NCBI GenBank assembly: GCA_005502875.1
Contig: SCMV01000002.1
Location: 167,863 to 231,862 of the forward strand
DNA length: 64,000 bases
Origin: Comamonadaceae bacterium 2PF
GTDB lineage: Bacteria > Pseudomonadota > Gammaproteobacteria > Burkholderiales > Burkholderiaceae_C
Reading direction: 5' to 3'
The notes beneath the pieces were generated by a model, which worked only from the letters and a program-made list of their open reading frames with translations, did no database searches and had not been told where the DNA came from. How positions within the stretch are numbered: the first letter of the stretch is position 1; each line of letters starts with the position of its first letter. Both the position numbers and the translations under genes were made by a program. Positions 29,374 through 41,965 of the stretch are shown here, piece after piece.

Positions 29374-31629
29374 CATGACGCAGTCGACGTAGTAGCGCTT
29401 GCCGCCCTTGTTGGGCAGCTCTTCGGCCACCAGGCCGTGCACGTCGGTGGCGAAGCCCGGGAAGGCGTCGTTGAAATCGCGCGTGAACTTCAGGAAGTCG
29501 ACGATCTTCTTGTTGAAACGCTCGCCCGGGATCAGCAGCGGGATGCCCGGCGGGTAAGGCGTCAGCAACGCCGTGGTGATGCGGCCTTCGAGCTGGTCGA
29601 TCTCGACGCGCTCGGTCTGGCGGCGAGCGATGCAGGCATAAGCGTCCGAGGGCTTCATGGCCAGTTCCTGACCAGACAGGTAAACCTCGGTCGTCAGGCG
29701 CGCGATGTCGCCCTTGGCATAGGCCTCGTGCACCGACTGGCACAGGTCGCGCAGGCCCATGCGCTCGTACATCGGGTACTTCTGGCAGAACTCGGGCACC
29801 ACGCGCCACAGCGGCTGGTTCTTGTCGTAGTCGTCCTTGAACTGCTGCAACGCGGTCAGCATCGTGTTCCAGCGGCCCTTGGTGATGCCGATGGTGAACA
29901 TGATGAAGAAACTGTAGAGGCCCGTCTTCTCGACCACCACGCCGTGCTCGGCCAGGTACTTGGTGACGATGGAGGCCGGGATGCCGGTCTTGGCGAACTT
30001 GCCCGAGACGTCCATGCCCGGCGTGATGATGGTCGACTTGATCGGGTCGAGCATGTTGAAGCCGTCGGCCAGGTTGCCGAAGCCGTGCCACTTCTCGTTG
30101 GCCTTGAGCACCCAGTCGGTGGGCTTGCCGATGTCGTCGGCCACGAGCTTCTCGGGGCCCCAGACCTTGAACCACCAGTCCTTGTCGTACTCCTTCGAGA
30201 CCTTGCGCATGGCGCGGCGGAAGTCCAGTGCCTCCTTGATCGACTCCTCGACCAGCGCGGTGCCACCCGGCGGCTCCATCATGGCCGCGGCCACGTCGCA
30301 CGACGCGATGATCGCGTACTGCGGCGAGGTGGAGGTGTGCATCAGGTAGGCCTCGTTGAAGAGGTGGCGGTCCAGCGGCACGGTTTGCGAGTCTTGCACC
30401 AGCACGTGCGAGGCCTGCGAGATGCCTGCAAGCAGCTTGTGCGTGGACTGCGTGGCGTACACCACCGCCTTCTTCGGGCGCGCACGACCCTTGCCCATGG
30501 CGTGGTACATGCCATAGAACTTGTGGAAAGCGGCGTGCGGCAACCAGGCTTCGTCGAAATGCAGGTTGTCGATCCAGCCGTCGAGCATGCCCTTGATGGT
30601 CTCGGTGTTGTAGAGCACGCCGTCGTAGGTGCTCTGCGTGATCGTCAGGATGCGCGGCTTGACCTTCTTGACATCGACGCCCTTGAGCAGCGGGTGCTTG
30701 GCGATCTTCTTGCGGATGTTGGCCGGCTCGAACTCGCTTTGCGGGATCGGGCCGATGATGCCGAAGTGGTTGCGCGTGGGCGTCAGGAACACGGGGATGG
30801 CCCCGGTCATGATGATGCTGTGCAGGATCGACTTGTGGCAGTTGCGGTCGACCACCACCACGTCACCGGGCGCCACGGTGTGGTGCCACACCATCTTGTT
30901 GGACGTGGACGTGCCGTTGGTGACGAAGAAGCAGTGGTCGGCGTTGAAGATGCGCGCGGCGTTCTTCTCGGACTCGGCCACGGGGCCGGTGTGGTCCAGC
31001 AACTGACCCAGCTCTTCCACCGCATTGCACACGTCGGCGCGCAGCATGTTCTCGCCGAAGAACTGGTGGAACATCTGGCCCACGGGGCTCTTGAGGAAGG
31101 CCACGCCACCCGAGTGCCCCGGGCAGTGCCAGGAGTACGAGCCGTCTTGCGCGTAGTCCATCAGCGCCTTGAAGAACGGCGGCGCCAGGCCGTCGAGGTA
31201 GCCCTTGGCTTCGCGGATGATGTGACGCGCCACGAACTCCGGCGTGTCCTCGAACATGTGGATGAAGCCGTGCAGCTCACGCAGGATGTCATTGGGGATG
31301 TGCTCGGAGGTGCGCGTCTCGCCGTACAGGTAGATGGGGATGTCGGCGTTCTTGAAGCGGATCTCTTCGATGAACTTGCGCAGGTTCAGCACGGCCGGGT
31401 CGAGCTCGGGGCCGGGCGTGAACTCTTCGTCGTCGATCGACAGGATGAAAGCGCTGGCGCGGCTTTGCTGTTGTGCGAACTGCGCCAGGTCACCGTAACT
31501 CGTCACGCCCAGGACCTCGAAGCCTTCCTTCTGGATGGCGTCGGCCAGCGCACGGATGCCCAGGCCCGAGGTGTTCTCGGAGCGGAAGTCTTCGTCGATG
31601 ATGACGATGGGGAAACGGAAGCGCAGCAT
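29365..31629 (-). CDS. Orn/Lys/Arg decarboxylase, PLP-dependent (wing-domain type)
   Basis: The 754-residue product is a fold-type I PLP decarboxylase of basic amino acids, with an N-terminal wing domain (about 1-130), a PLP-binding core and a C-terminal domain. The Schiff-base lysine is K398 in STHKLLAG. Other core motifs are SWHCPGHSGG, FFVTNGTSTSNK and FDEAWLPHAAFHKFYGM. It produces a polyamine (cadaverine, agmatine or putrescine) and consumes a proton. I cannot choose between lysine, arginine and ornithine. I prefer the ATG at 31629 with AGGA six bases upstream; an ATG two codons earlier lies too close to that site. It is a single gene, with no antiporter beside it. Confidence 0.9.
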   Translation of the reverse strand: MLRFRFPIVIIDEDFRSENTSGLGIRALADAIQKEGFEVLGVTSYGDLAQFAQQQSRASAFILSIDDEEFTPGPELDPAVLNLRKFIEEIRFKNADIPIYLYGETRTSEHIPNDILRELHGFIHMFEDTPEFVARHIIREAKGYLDGLAPPFFKALMDYAQDGSYSWHCPGHSGGVAFLKSPVGQMFHQFFGENMLRADVCNAVEELGQLLDHTGPVAESEKNAARIFNADHCFFVTNGTSTSNKMVWHHTVAPGDVVVVDRNCHKSILHSIIMTGAIPVFLTPTRNHFGIIGPIPQSEFEPANIRKKIAKHPLLKGVDVKKVKPRILTITQSTYDGVLYNTETIKGMLDGWIDNLHFDEAWLPHAAFHKFYGMYHAMGKGRARPKKAVVYATQSTHKLLAGISQASHVLVQDSQTVPLDRHLFNEAYLMHTSTSPQYAIIASCDVAAAMMEPPGGTALVEESIKEALDFRRAMRKVSKEYDKDWWFKVWGPEKLVADDIGKPTDWVLKANEKWHGFGNLADGFNMLDPIKSTIITPGMDVSGKFAKTGIPASIVTKYLAEHGVVVEKTGLYSFFIMFTIGITKGRWNTMLTALQQFKDDYDKNQPLWRVVPEFCQKYPMYERMGLRDLCQSVHEAYAKGDIARLTTEVYLSGQELAMKPSDAYACIARRQTERVEIDQLEGRITTALLTPYPPGIPLLIPGERFNKKIVDFLKFTRDFNDAFPGFATDVHGLVAEELPNKGGKRYYVDCVMSA

Positions 31630-31793
31630 GGCCATTCCTGAATCAAAGGTGACGGGTCGGAAAAATGGCGAAGTGTAGGGTCTCAAGCCCCGGATTTGTT
31701 TGACGAAGCCGGGTTTTTGCGTCCGGTCGTTTCAAATACCGCCGAGCCGACCTCACCCCTGGGGAAAACGTCGGGTGTCGGCATAAACTGTGG

Positions 31794-31818
31794 CCCACAT
31801 CCGTGAATCAAATGTGGG
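31794..31818 (+). repeat. Inverted repeat in the nfeD leader
   Basis: CCCACAT (31794-31800) and ATGTGGG (31812-31818) form a perfect 7-base inverted repeat with an 11-base loop. It ends 12 bases before the nfeD ATG and would cover the GGGG of the ribosome site if folded in RNA. It could be an operator or a translational control hairpin. Confidence 0.45.
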
Positions 31819-31830
31819 GATGTCGGACAC

Positions 31831-32262
31831 ATGAGTGACTCGACGCTTTGGTGGATCGTGGCGGGTTTCTTCGTCAGCCTGGAGCTGCTGACGGGCTCGT
31901 TTTACCTCTTGATGCTGGCGCTGGGCGCCAGCGCGGCGGCCATGGCGGCCATGATGGGCGCCAGCCAATCCGCTCAGCTGATCGCTGCGGCCACCGTGGG
32001 CAGCGCGGCCGTGTACCTGTGGCACCGGCGATTGCTGCAGCGCGGCATGCTGGGCGTCGAGGACTACACCACCACCGGGCTGGGCAGCCTGGACGTCGGC
32101 GAGCAGGTCTCGGTCTCGCAGTGGGGGGCCGACGGCACGACGCACGTTCACTACCGAGGCAGCGAATGGAAAGCCAGGTACCACGGCGCCCACGTGCCCA
32201 GCGCAGGCCTGCACCGCATCCGCGCCATCGAAAGCAACTACCTCGTCCTCGAGAAGGTCTGA
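31831..32262 (+). CDS. NfeD-like membrane protein
   Basis: The 143-residue product has two or three N-terminal membrane helices (about 7-30, 30-55 and 50-65) and a C-terminal OB-fold-like NfeD domain (about 80-143, VGEQVSVSQWGADGTTHVHYRGSEW). NfeD proteins pair with SPFH/stomatin proteins in the inner membrane. The qmcA-like gene starts six bases after its stop, which is the classic arrangement. This is the short form without a ClpP-like protease domain. Confidence 0.9.
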   Translation: MSDSTLWWIVAGFFVSLELLTGSFYLLMLALGASAAAMAAMMGASQSAQLIAAATVGSAAVYLWHRRLLQRGMLGVEDYTTTGLGSLDVGEQVSVSQWGADGTTHVHYRGSEWKARYHGAHVPSAGLHRIRAIESNYLVLEKV

Positions 32263-32268
32263 TCCACC

Positions 32269-33182
32269 ATGGAATTCGCCATCGTCCTGCTCGTCATCGC
32301 CGTCATCTTCATCGCCAAGTCGGTCAAGGTCGTGCCCCAGCAAAGCGCCTGGGTGGTCGAGCGCTTGGGTAAGTTTCACACCACGCTCAAGCCCGGCCTG
32401 AACGTGCTGATGCCCTTCGTTGACAAGGTCGCCTACGAACATTCGCTCAAAGAAATCCCGCTGGACGTGCCCAGCCAGGTCTGCATCACCAAGGACAACA
32501 CCCAGCTGCACGTCGATGGCATCCTGTACTTTCAGGTGACCGACCCGATGCGCGCCAGCTACGGCTCATCGAACTACATCATCGCCATCACGCAACTGGC
32601 GCAGACCACGCTGCGCTCGGTCATCGGCCGCATGGAGTTGGACAAGACCTTCGAGGAACGCGATGCGATCAATGCGTCGGTGGTGACCTCGCTGGACGAA
32701 GCCGCGCTGAACTGGGGCGTGAAGGTGCTGCGATATGAAATCAAGGACCTGACGCCGCCCGCAGAGATCCTGCGCTCCATGCAGCAGCAGATCACGGCCG
32801 AGCGCGACAAGCGCGCCCGCATCGCCGAATCGGAGGGCCGCAAGCTCGAGCAGATCAACCTGGCCACTGGCGAGCGCGAGTCGCACATCGCCAAGTCTGA
32901 AGGCGAGAAGCAGGCCGAGATCAACCGCGCCGAGGGCGAGGCCGCCGCCATCGCCTCGGTGGCCGATGCCACGGCCGACGCCATCCGCAAGATCGCGGCA
33001 GCCATCAACGAGCCGGGCGGGCATCAGGCCGTGCAACTGAAGGTGGCCGAAAAAGCCGTTGAAGCCTATGCGCAGCTGGCCCAGAAGAACAACACCATGA
33101 TCGTGCCAGGCAACATGAGCGAGGTCTCGTCGCTGATCGGCACGGCCATGGCCCTGATGAAGTCGCCTCCGGCGGGCAAGCC

Positions 33183-33186
<4 letters not shown>
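32269..33186 (+). CDS. qmcA: SPFH/stomatin-family membrane protein QmcA
   Basis: The 305-residue product has an N-terminal membrane anchor (about 3-18, FAIVLLVIAVIFIAKS) and an SPFH/Band 7 domain (VPQQSAWVVERLGKFHTTL, DVPSQVCITKDNTQL). A long Glu/Ala/Arg-rich coiled coil follows (about 175-245, ITAERDKRARIAESEGRK). Such proteins form large ring assemblies in membrane microdomains and are linked to membrane quality control. It is translated with nfeD upstream, and its stop overlaps the DUF2237 start by ATGA. Confidence 0.92.
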
Positions 33187-36949
<3,763 letters not shown>

Positions 36950-36993
36950 GGGGATCGGTGTTGCGGGCTGGCGGGCTGGGGTTCAACCGGCCA

Positions 36994-39900
36994 TCAGGCC
37001 GCGTGGGCCATGCCGAGCGCGGCCTCCATGTCGACAGCGACGATGCGGGAGACACCTTGCTCCTGCATGGTCACGCCGACGAGCTGTTCGGCCATCTCCA
37101 TCGCGATCTTGTTGTGCGAGATGAAGAGGAACTGGGTGCCGCTGGACATGTTCTTGACCAGGCGGGCGTAGCGTTCGGTGTTGGCGTCGTCCAGCGGTGC
37201 ATCGACTTCGTCGAGCAGGCAGAACGGCGCCGGGTTGAGCTGGAAGATGGCGAAGACCAGCGCGATGGCGGTCAGCGCCTTCTCGCCGCCCGAGAGCAGG
37301 TGGATGGTGCTGTTCTTCTTGCCCGGCGGGTGGGCCATGACCTGCACCCCGGCGTCGAGGATCTCGTCGCCCGTCATCACGAGCTTGGCGCTGCCGCCAC
37401 CGAACAGGCTGGGGAACATGCGCCCGAAATGTTCGTTGACGGTGTTGAAGGTGGCGCCCAGCAGGTCGCGGGTTTCGAGGTCGATCTTGTGGATGGCGTC
37501 TTCCAGGGTGCCGATGGCGTCGAGCAGGTCGGCCATTTGCGAATCGAGGAAGCCCTTGCGTTCGCGCGCCGAGGTCAGCTCGTCGAGTGCGGCCAGGTTG
37601 ACGGCGCCCAGCGCGTTGACCTCGCGCTGGATGCGGTCGATCTCGGCCTGCAGGCCAAAGAGCTTGACGCCATCGCGCTCGATGACCTCGGCCAGCACGG
37701 CCAGGTCAACGCCTGAGGCGGTGAGCTGCTCCATGTACTGGGCACCGCCCAGCGATGCAGCCTGCTGCTCCAGCTGCAGCTTGGTGATCTGGTCGCGCAG
37801 GGGCTGCAGGCTGTGCTCGAACTGCAGGCGCTGTTCGTCGAAGCGGCGCAGCTGAGCTGACAGGTCGTCGTAGCGCTGGCGGGCCTGGCTGAGCAGGCCT
37901 TCGCGCTGCACGCGCACGGCCAGGGCTTCGTCCAGACCGGTCTGGGCCGACGCGTCGTTCAGGCGGGCCTGCTCCTCGAGCAGTTGCGCCACGGACGTCT
38001 CGTTGGCCTGGATCTGCTGCGATGCGGTCTCGATGCTGCGTTGCAGCTCGCCGCGGCGAGCGCCCATGCTGCGCACGCTGAAAGTGGCTTCCTGGGCCTG
38101 TCGCTCCAGCGCACGTGATTGCTCGCGGGCCTGGTTGAGCCTGCGCTCGGCCTCGATGACGTGCTCTTCGAGTTCGGCGTGTTTTTCTTGCGTTTCACCC
38201 AGGTGGATGTCGAGCTCTTCAAAGCGGGCTTCGCCCTCGGCACGGCGCTCCTGCAAGCCTTCGAGCTGCGCATCGAGCTCGGCCACTTCCTCGTCGATCT
38301 GGCCTCGGCGGCTGTTGGCCTGCTCGGCCTGCTGGCTCAGGCGCAACAACTCGACTTGCCACTGGTGCACGCGCTGCTGCACCTCGCTGGCTTCGCGGCG
38401 CACGGTGCCCAGGCGCTGCGAGGCGTCGGTGTAGGCGGCCTCGGCTCGGATCAGCGCGGCGCGGGCGTCGTCGGCGATCAGGCTTTGCGCCCTCACCTGC
38501 TTTTCCAGGTTCTCGATCTCCTGGGCGCGGGCCAGCATGCCGGCTTGCTCGGAATCGGGCGCATAGAAGGTGACCGCGAACTGACTCACCGCGTGACCGG
38601 CCGGGGTCATGATGACCTCGCCATGCGTGAGCTTGCCTCGGTTGGCCAGGGCTTCCTCCAGGTGACCGGCGGTGTAGACGCCTTCCAGCCAGTCGTTCAT
38701 CAACGCCTTCAGTCCCTGGTCGTTCAGGCGCAGCAGGTCGCTCAGCCGAGGCAGGGTGTGGTGCGTGTTCTGGATGCCGCCGGGCGGCAAGCTGTAGAAG
38801 GTCAGCTTGGCAGGCGGTGCGTCTTGCTCAAAGGCGCGGACGGTTTCGACGCGGCCGACCTCTAGCGCTGCCAGGCGCTCGCGCAGGGCCGATTCGAGCG
38901 AGTTCTCCCAGCCCGATTCGATGTGCACGCGTGTCCACAGGCCCTGCAGGCTGTCGAGGCCGTGCTTGGCCAGCCAGGGCTTGAGCTTGCCTTCGGTCTG
39001 CACCTTGTCTTGCAGGGCCCGCAGGGCTTCGAGGCGGGCGCTGTGTTCTGCCAGGCGGGCAGACTGCTGCTGGCTGTCGGCCTGCGCGACCTTGCGGGCC
39101 TCGTCGAGTGCGGGCACCGACTCGGACAGCTCACCCAGGCGGGCCTCGATGACACCTTGTTCTTCCTGGCCGGCCTCGTGCTGGCGGTGCAGGTCGGCCA
39201 GGCGCAGCTCGTCAGGGGCGGCCAGGGCCTGCACTTCCACGCGCAGGCGCTCACGCCGCTGCTGGATCTGGCGCGACTGCTCGTCGAGGTTGCGCGACTC
39301 GGCTGCCAGCAGCTGGATCTGCTGCTGCACCTGGCCGGCCACCTGGCGCTGGTCGTTGGCGCGCTGCGAGGCCGCGCGCACCGCGTCTTCGAGCGACGGC
39401 ACGTTGCCCGCCAGCTCTTCGGCCTGCGCCGCCAGGATCTCGGCCTGCTCCTCGCTCGCGGCCATCTTCTCGGCGAGCTCTTCGAGCTCGACCTGAGCGC
39501 CTTCAGCGCGCATGGACCACTGCTCGTTCTGGGCCTTGATCTCGGCCAGGCGCTGCTCGACCTTCTGACGGCCTTCGACCACGTAGCGGATGCGCTCTTC
39601 CAGGCGACTGACTTCGAGGCTGGCTTCGGCCAGCGCGCCCTGGGCCTCGTGCAGCGAATCGCTGGCGGCGTAATGGTCTTGCCGCACGTGCTCCAGCTCG
39701 GCCTCGACCGATCGCAGCTCGGCCATGCGGGCTTCGAGCGCATTGGTCGCCTCGCTCACGGCGGCATGGATGCGTGTTTCTTCGGACGAGGCGTCGCGGT
39801 GCTTGAGGAACCACAGCTGGTGCAGCTTGGTGGTGCCTTGTTCCTGCAGCGTGTGATAGCGCGAAGCCACCTCGGCCTGCTTTTCCAGCTTGTCGAGGTT

Positions 39901-40509
39901 GCTGTTGAGCTCGCGCAGGATGTCTTCCACGCGGGTGAGGTTTTCACGCGTGTCCTTGAGGCGGTTTTCCGTTTCGCGGCGGCGCTCCTTGTACTTGGAG
40001 ACGCCCGCGGCTTCTTCCAGGAACAGGCGCAGCTCTTCAGGCTTGGACTCGATGATCCGGCTGATCGTGCCCTGGCCGATGATGGCGTAGGCGCGCGGGC
40101 CCAGGCCCGTGCCCAGGAAGACGTCCTGCACGTCGCGGCGGCGCACCGGCTGGTTGTTGATGAAGTAGCTGGAAGTGCCGTCGCGCGTGAGCACGCGCTT
40201 GACCGCGATCTCGGAGAACTGGTTCCACTGCCCGCCCGCGCGGCCGTCCTCGTTGCTGAAGACGAGCTCGACGCTGGCGCGGCTGGCCGGCTTGCGGTTG
40301 CCCGAGCCGTTGAAGATGACGTCCTGCATGGACTCGCCACGCAGCTCGGAGGCCTTGGACTCGCCCAGCACCCAGCGCACGGCGTCCATGATGTTGGACT
40401 TGCCGCAGCCATTGGGCCCCACCACGCCGACCAACTGGCCAGGCAGTTGGAAATGGGTCGGCTCGGCGAAGGACTTGAACCCCGAGAGCTTGATCGAATT
40501 CAGTCGCAT
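36994..40509 (-). CDS. smc: Chromosome segregation protein SMC
   Basis: SMC is the ATPase of the condensin complex that compacts and segregates the chromosome. The 1,171-residue product has Walker A GPNGCGKSN (about 32-40), two long coiled coils, and a hinge domain (about 500-660; GVYTAGHLEEALA, TPAGHAVSQ). The C-terminal head has the signature LLSGGEKALTA and Walker B FCLLDEVDAPLDD. The N-terminus MRLNSIKLSGFKSF is typical. zipA follows after 44 bases. ScpA and ScpB are not in the window. Confidence 0.97.
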   Translation of the reverse strand: MRLNSIKLSGFKSFAEPTHFQLPGQLVGVVGPNGCGKSNIMDAVRWVLGESKASELRGESMQDVIFNGSGNRKPASRASVELVFSNEDGRAGGQWNQFSEIAVKRVLTRDGTSSYFINNQPVRRRDVQDVFLGTGLGPRAYAIIGQGTISRIIESKPEELRLFLEEAAGVSKYKERRRETENRLKDTRENLTRVEDILRELNSNLDKLEKQAEVASRYHTLQEQGTTKLHQLWFLKHRDASSEETRIHAAVSEATNALEARMAELRSVEAELEHVRQDHYAASDSLHEAQGALAEASLEVSRLEERIRYVVEGRQKVEQRLAEIKAQNEQWSMRAEGAQVELEELAEKMAASEEQAEILAAQAEELAGNVPSLEDAVRAASQRANDQRQVAGQVQQQIQLLAAESRNLDEQSRQIQQRRERLRVEVQALAAPDELRLADLHRQHEAGQEEQGVIEARLGELSESVPALDEARKVAQADSQQQSARLAEHSARLEALRALQDKVQTEGKLKPWLAKHGLDSLQGLWTRVHIESGWENSLESALRERLAALEVGRVETVRAFEQDAPPAKLTFYSLPPGGIQNTHHTLPRLSDLLRLNDQGLKALMNDWLEGVYTAGHLEEALANRGKLTHGEVIMTPAGHAVSQFAVTFYAPDSEQAGMLARAQEIENLEKQVRAQSLIADDARAALIRAEAAYTDASQRLGTVRREASEVQQRVHQWQVELLRLSQQAEQANSRRGQIDEEVAELDAQLEGLQERRAEGEARFEELDIHLGETQEKHAELEEHVIEAERRLNQAREQSRALERQAQEATFSVRSMGARRGELQRSIETASQQIQANETSVAQLLEEQARLNDASAQTGLDEALAVRVQREGLLSQARQRYDDLSAQLRRFDEQRLQFEHSLQPLRDQITKLQLEQQAASLGGAQYMEQLTASGVDLAVLAEVIERDGVKLFGLQAEIDRIQREVNALGAVNLAALDELTSARERKGFLDSQMADLLDAIGTLEDAIHKIDLETRDLLGATFNTVNEHFGRMFPSLFGGGSAKLVMTGDEILDAGVQVMAHPPGKKNSTIHLLSGGEKALTAIALVFAIFQLNPAPFCLLDEVDAPLDDANTERYARLVKNMSSGTQFLFISHNKIAMEMAEQLVGVTMQEQGVSRIVAVDMEAALGMAHAA

Positions 40510-40620
40510 CTAAGTCGTTGATTTACCTGATGAATTTCAGGAAAACCATGGCCTTCCGAAGCCTGGGATGATAACATCCGGGGTTCGACGATTCACGCGC
40601 ATCCCACGTTGCAGAAGACC

Positions 40621-41193
40621 ATGGCCAAGACCGATCCCAAGCTGGCACCCCAGACTGCCCGAACCGCTGCCCCCAAGACCGCCACCGCCCGAGCTGTCCA
40701 GGCCGCCAAGAAGCCCAAGGCCTCCAGCAAAGCAGCCAAGCTGGAAGTGGGCACCCGCGCCAAGCCGGTCACCGCACCTTCGACCCCCTCGCGCCACCTG
40801 GACGTCTTCCCCAACCCCGCCCCCGAGCGCGACTACGTCATCCAGTTCCAGGTGCCCGAGTTCACCTGCTTTTGCCCACTGACCAAGCAACCCGACTTCG
40901 CGCACTTCACCATCGACTGCATCGCCGACAAGCTGTGCATCGAGCTCAAGAGCCTGAAGATGTACATGTGGAGCTACCGCGACCAGGGCGCCTTCCACGA
41001 AAAGGTCACCAACGACATCCTGTCGGACATGGTCAAGGCCATCAACCCGCGTTTCCTGCGCATCACGGCCAAGTGGTACGTGCGTGGCGGCATCTACACC
41101 AACGTGGTCGTCGAGCACCGCAAAAAGGGCTGGAAGCCCGCTGCCAAGGTCGAGCTGCCCCAGCACAACGCAGAGACCGGCCTGCTCGGCTGA
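40621..41193 (+). CDS. queF: NADPH-dependent 7-cyano-7-deazaguanine reductase QueF
   Basis: QueF reduces preQ0 to preQ1 in queuosine synthesis. The short (YkvM-type) catalytic domain occupies about residues 62-190. It has the nucleophile Cys (C85 in FTCFCP), the conserved Asp (D92 in QPDFA), and the NADPH/specificity motif ELKSLKMYMWSYRDQG. Residues 1-60 are an Ala/Lys/Pro-rich extension that is not part of the known fold. The ATG at 40621 has a weak GAAG upstream. If translation began near residue 55 the extension would not exist, but no ATG is available there. A small hairpin, GGATG-ATAA-CATCC, lies at 40566-40579. Confidence 0.93.
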   Translation: MAKTDPKLAPQTARTAAPKTATARAVQAAKKPKASSKAAKLEVGTRAKPVTAPSTPSRHLDVFPNPAPERDYVIQFQVPEFTCFCPLTKQPDFAHFTIDCIADKLCIELKSLKMYMWSYRDQGAFHEKVTNDILSDMVKAINPRFLRITAKWYVRGGIYTNVVVEHRKKGWKPAAKVELPQHNAETGLLG

Positions 41194-41200
41194 CGTTCAC

Positions 41201-41842
41201 ATGACGGACTGGGCCCTGTGTGCAGTGATCCTGGCTGCTGCATTGCCCTTTCGTCCGTGGCTGCCGCTGCGCCACGGACCGCTCGTGAACCCCTGGCTGG
41301 GCGCCATGGTCTTGCTGCCCCTCGTCTGGAGCACCGACCGCCTGTTGCCCCATGGCATGACCATGCACGTGTCATCGGCCTGCCTGATGACGCTGATGTT
41401 CGGCTGGCCACTGGCCATGTGGAGCTTGCTGCCTGCCGCCTTTTTCTCGGCCTGGTTCGGGCACGGGCACCTGCCGCCCCTGGGTGAGGTGGCATCTCAC
41501 CTGGCCTGGCTGGGGCTGGTGCCCGGCACCCTCGGGCTGCTGATCGGCTTGGCCGTGCGGCGCCTGCTGCCGCACCACATCTTCGTTTTCATCCTGGGAC
41601 GCGCCTTCATGGCCAGCATCGCCGCCGTGGTGATGACCGGCGCGCTCGCCTGGCTGGCAGGTCGAAAACCGGACATGTTCAGCACCCTGGAGTGGATGCT
41701 CGGCTACACCCTGGTGGCCTGGGGTGAAGGCTTCAGCACCGGCATGCTGATCGCCATCTTCGTGGCGTTCAAACCTGAATGGGTCCTGACCTACTCGGAC
41801 ACGCGCTACCTGCCCGGGCGCCCCTCCCGCCGAGACACCTGA
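41201..41842 (+). CDS. CbiM-like integral membrane protein
   Basis: The 213-residue product is an integral membrane protein with about six hydrophobic segments. The C-terminal signature EGFSTGMLIAIFVAFKPEW followed by TYSDTRYL is the pattern I know from small CbiM-like, energy-coupling-factor permease-type proteins in Pseudomonas and Burkholderiales. No ECF ATPase (EcfA/CbiO) or T component (CbiQ) is nearby, so transport function is doubtful and the substrate unknown. It starts eight bases after queF and is probably co-transcribed with it, which might hint at a role near queuosine precursors, but that is speculation. Confidence 0.72.
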   Translation: MTDWALCAVILAAALPFRPWLPLRHGPLVNPWLGAMVLLPLVWSTDRLLPHGMTMHVSSACLMTLMFGWPLAMWSLLPAAFFSAWFGHGHLPPLGEVASHLAWLGLVPGTLGLLIGLAVRRLLPHHIFVFILGRAFMASIAAVVMTGALAWLAGRKPDMFSTLEWMLGYTLVAWGEGFSTGMLIAIFVAFKPEWVLTYSDTRYLPGRPSRRDT

Positions 41843-41965
41843 CGCGAGAGCGCAACGCGTCAGCAGATCACCCCTGCGCCGCGTCGGCGCAACGGCTTGA
41901 CGGCTCCAATGGTTAAAGGTGCCCCCCATGGCGCCGATAACCGTTGCAACACTTCGCCCGAGCCG

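Noticed and set aside
29365..31629. The decarboxylase as part of an acid-resistance operon
   Set aside because: No amino acid antiporter or dedicated regulator is adjacent; it is a single gene.
40540..40620. A preQ1 riboswitch before queF
   Set aside because: The leader is short and lacks the preQ1 aptamer pattern; only a small GGATG-ATAA-CATCC hairpin is visible.
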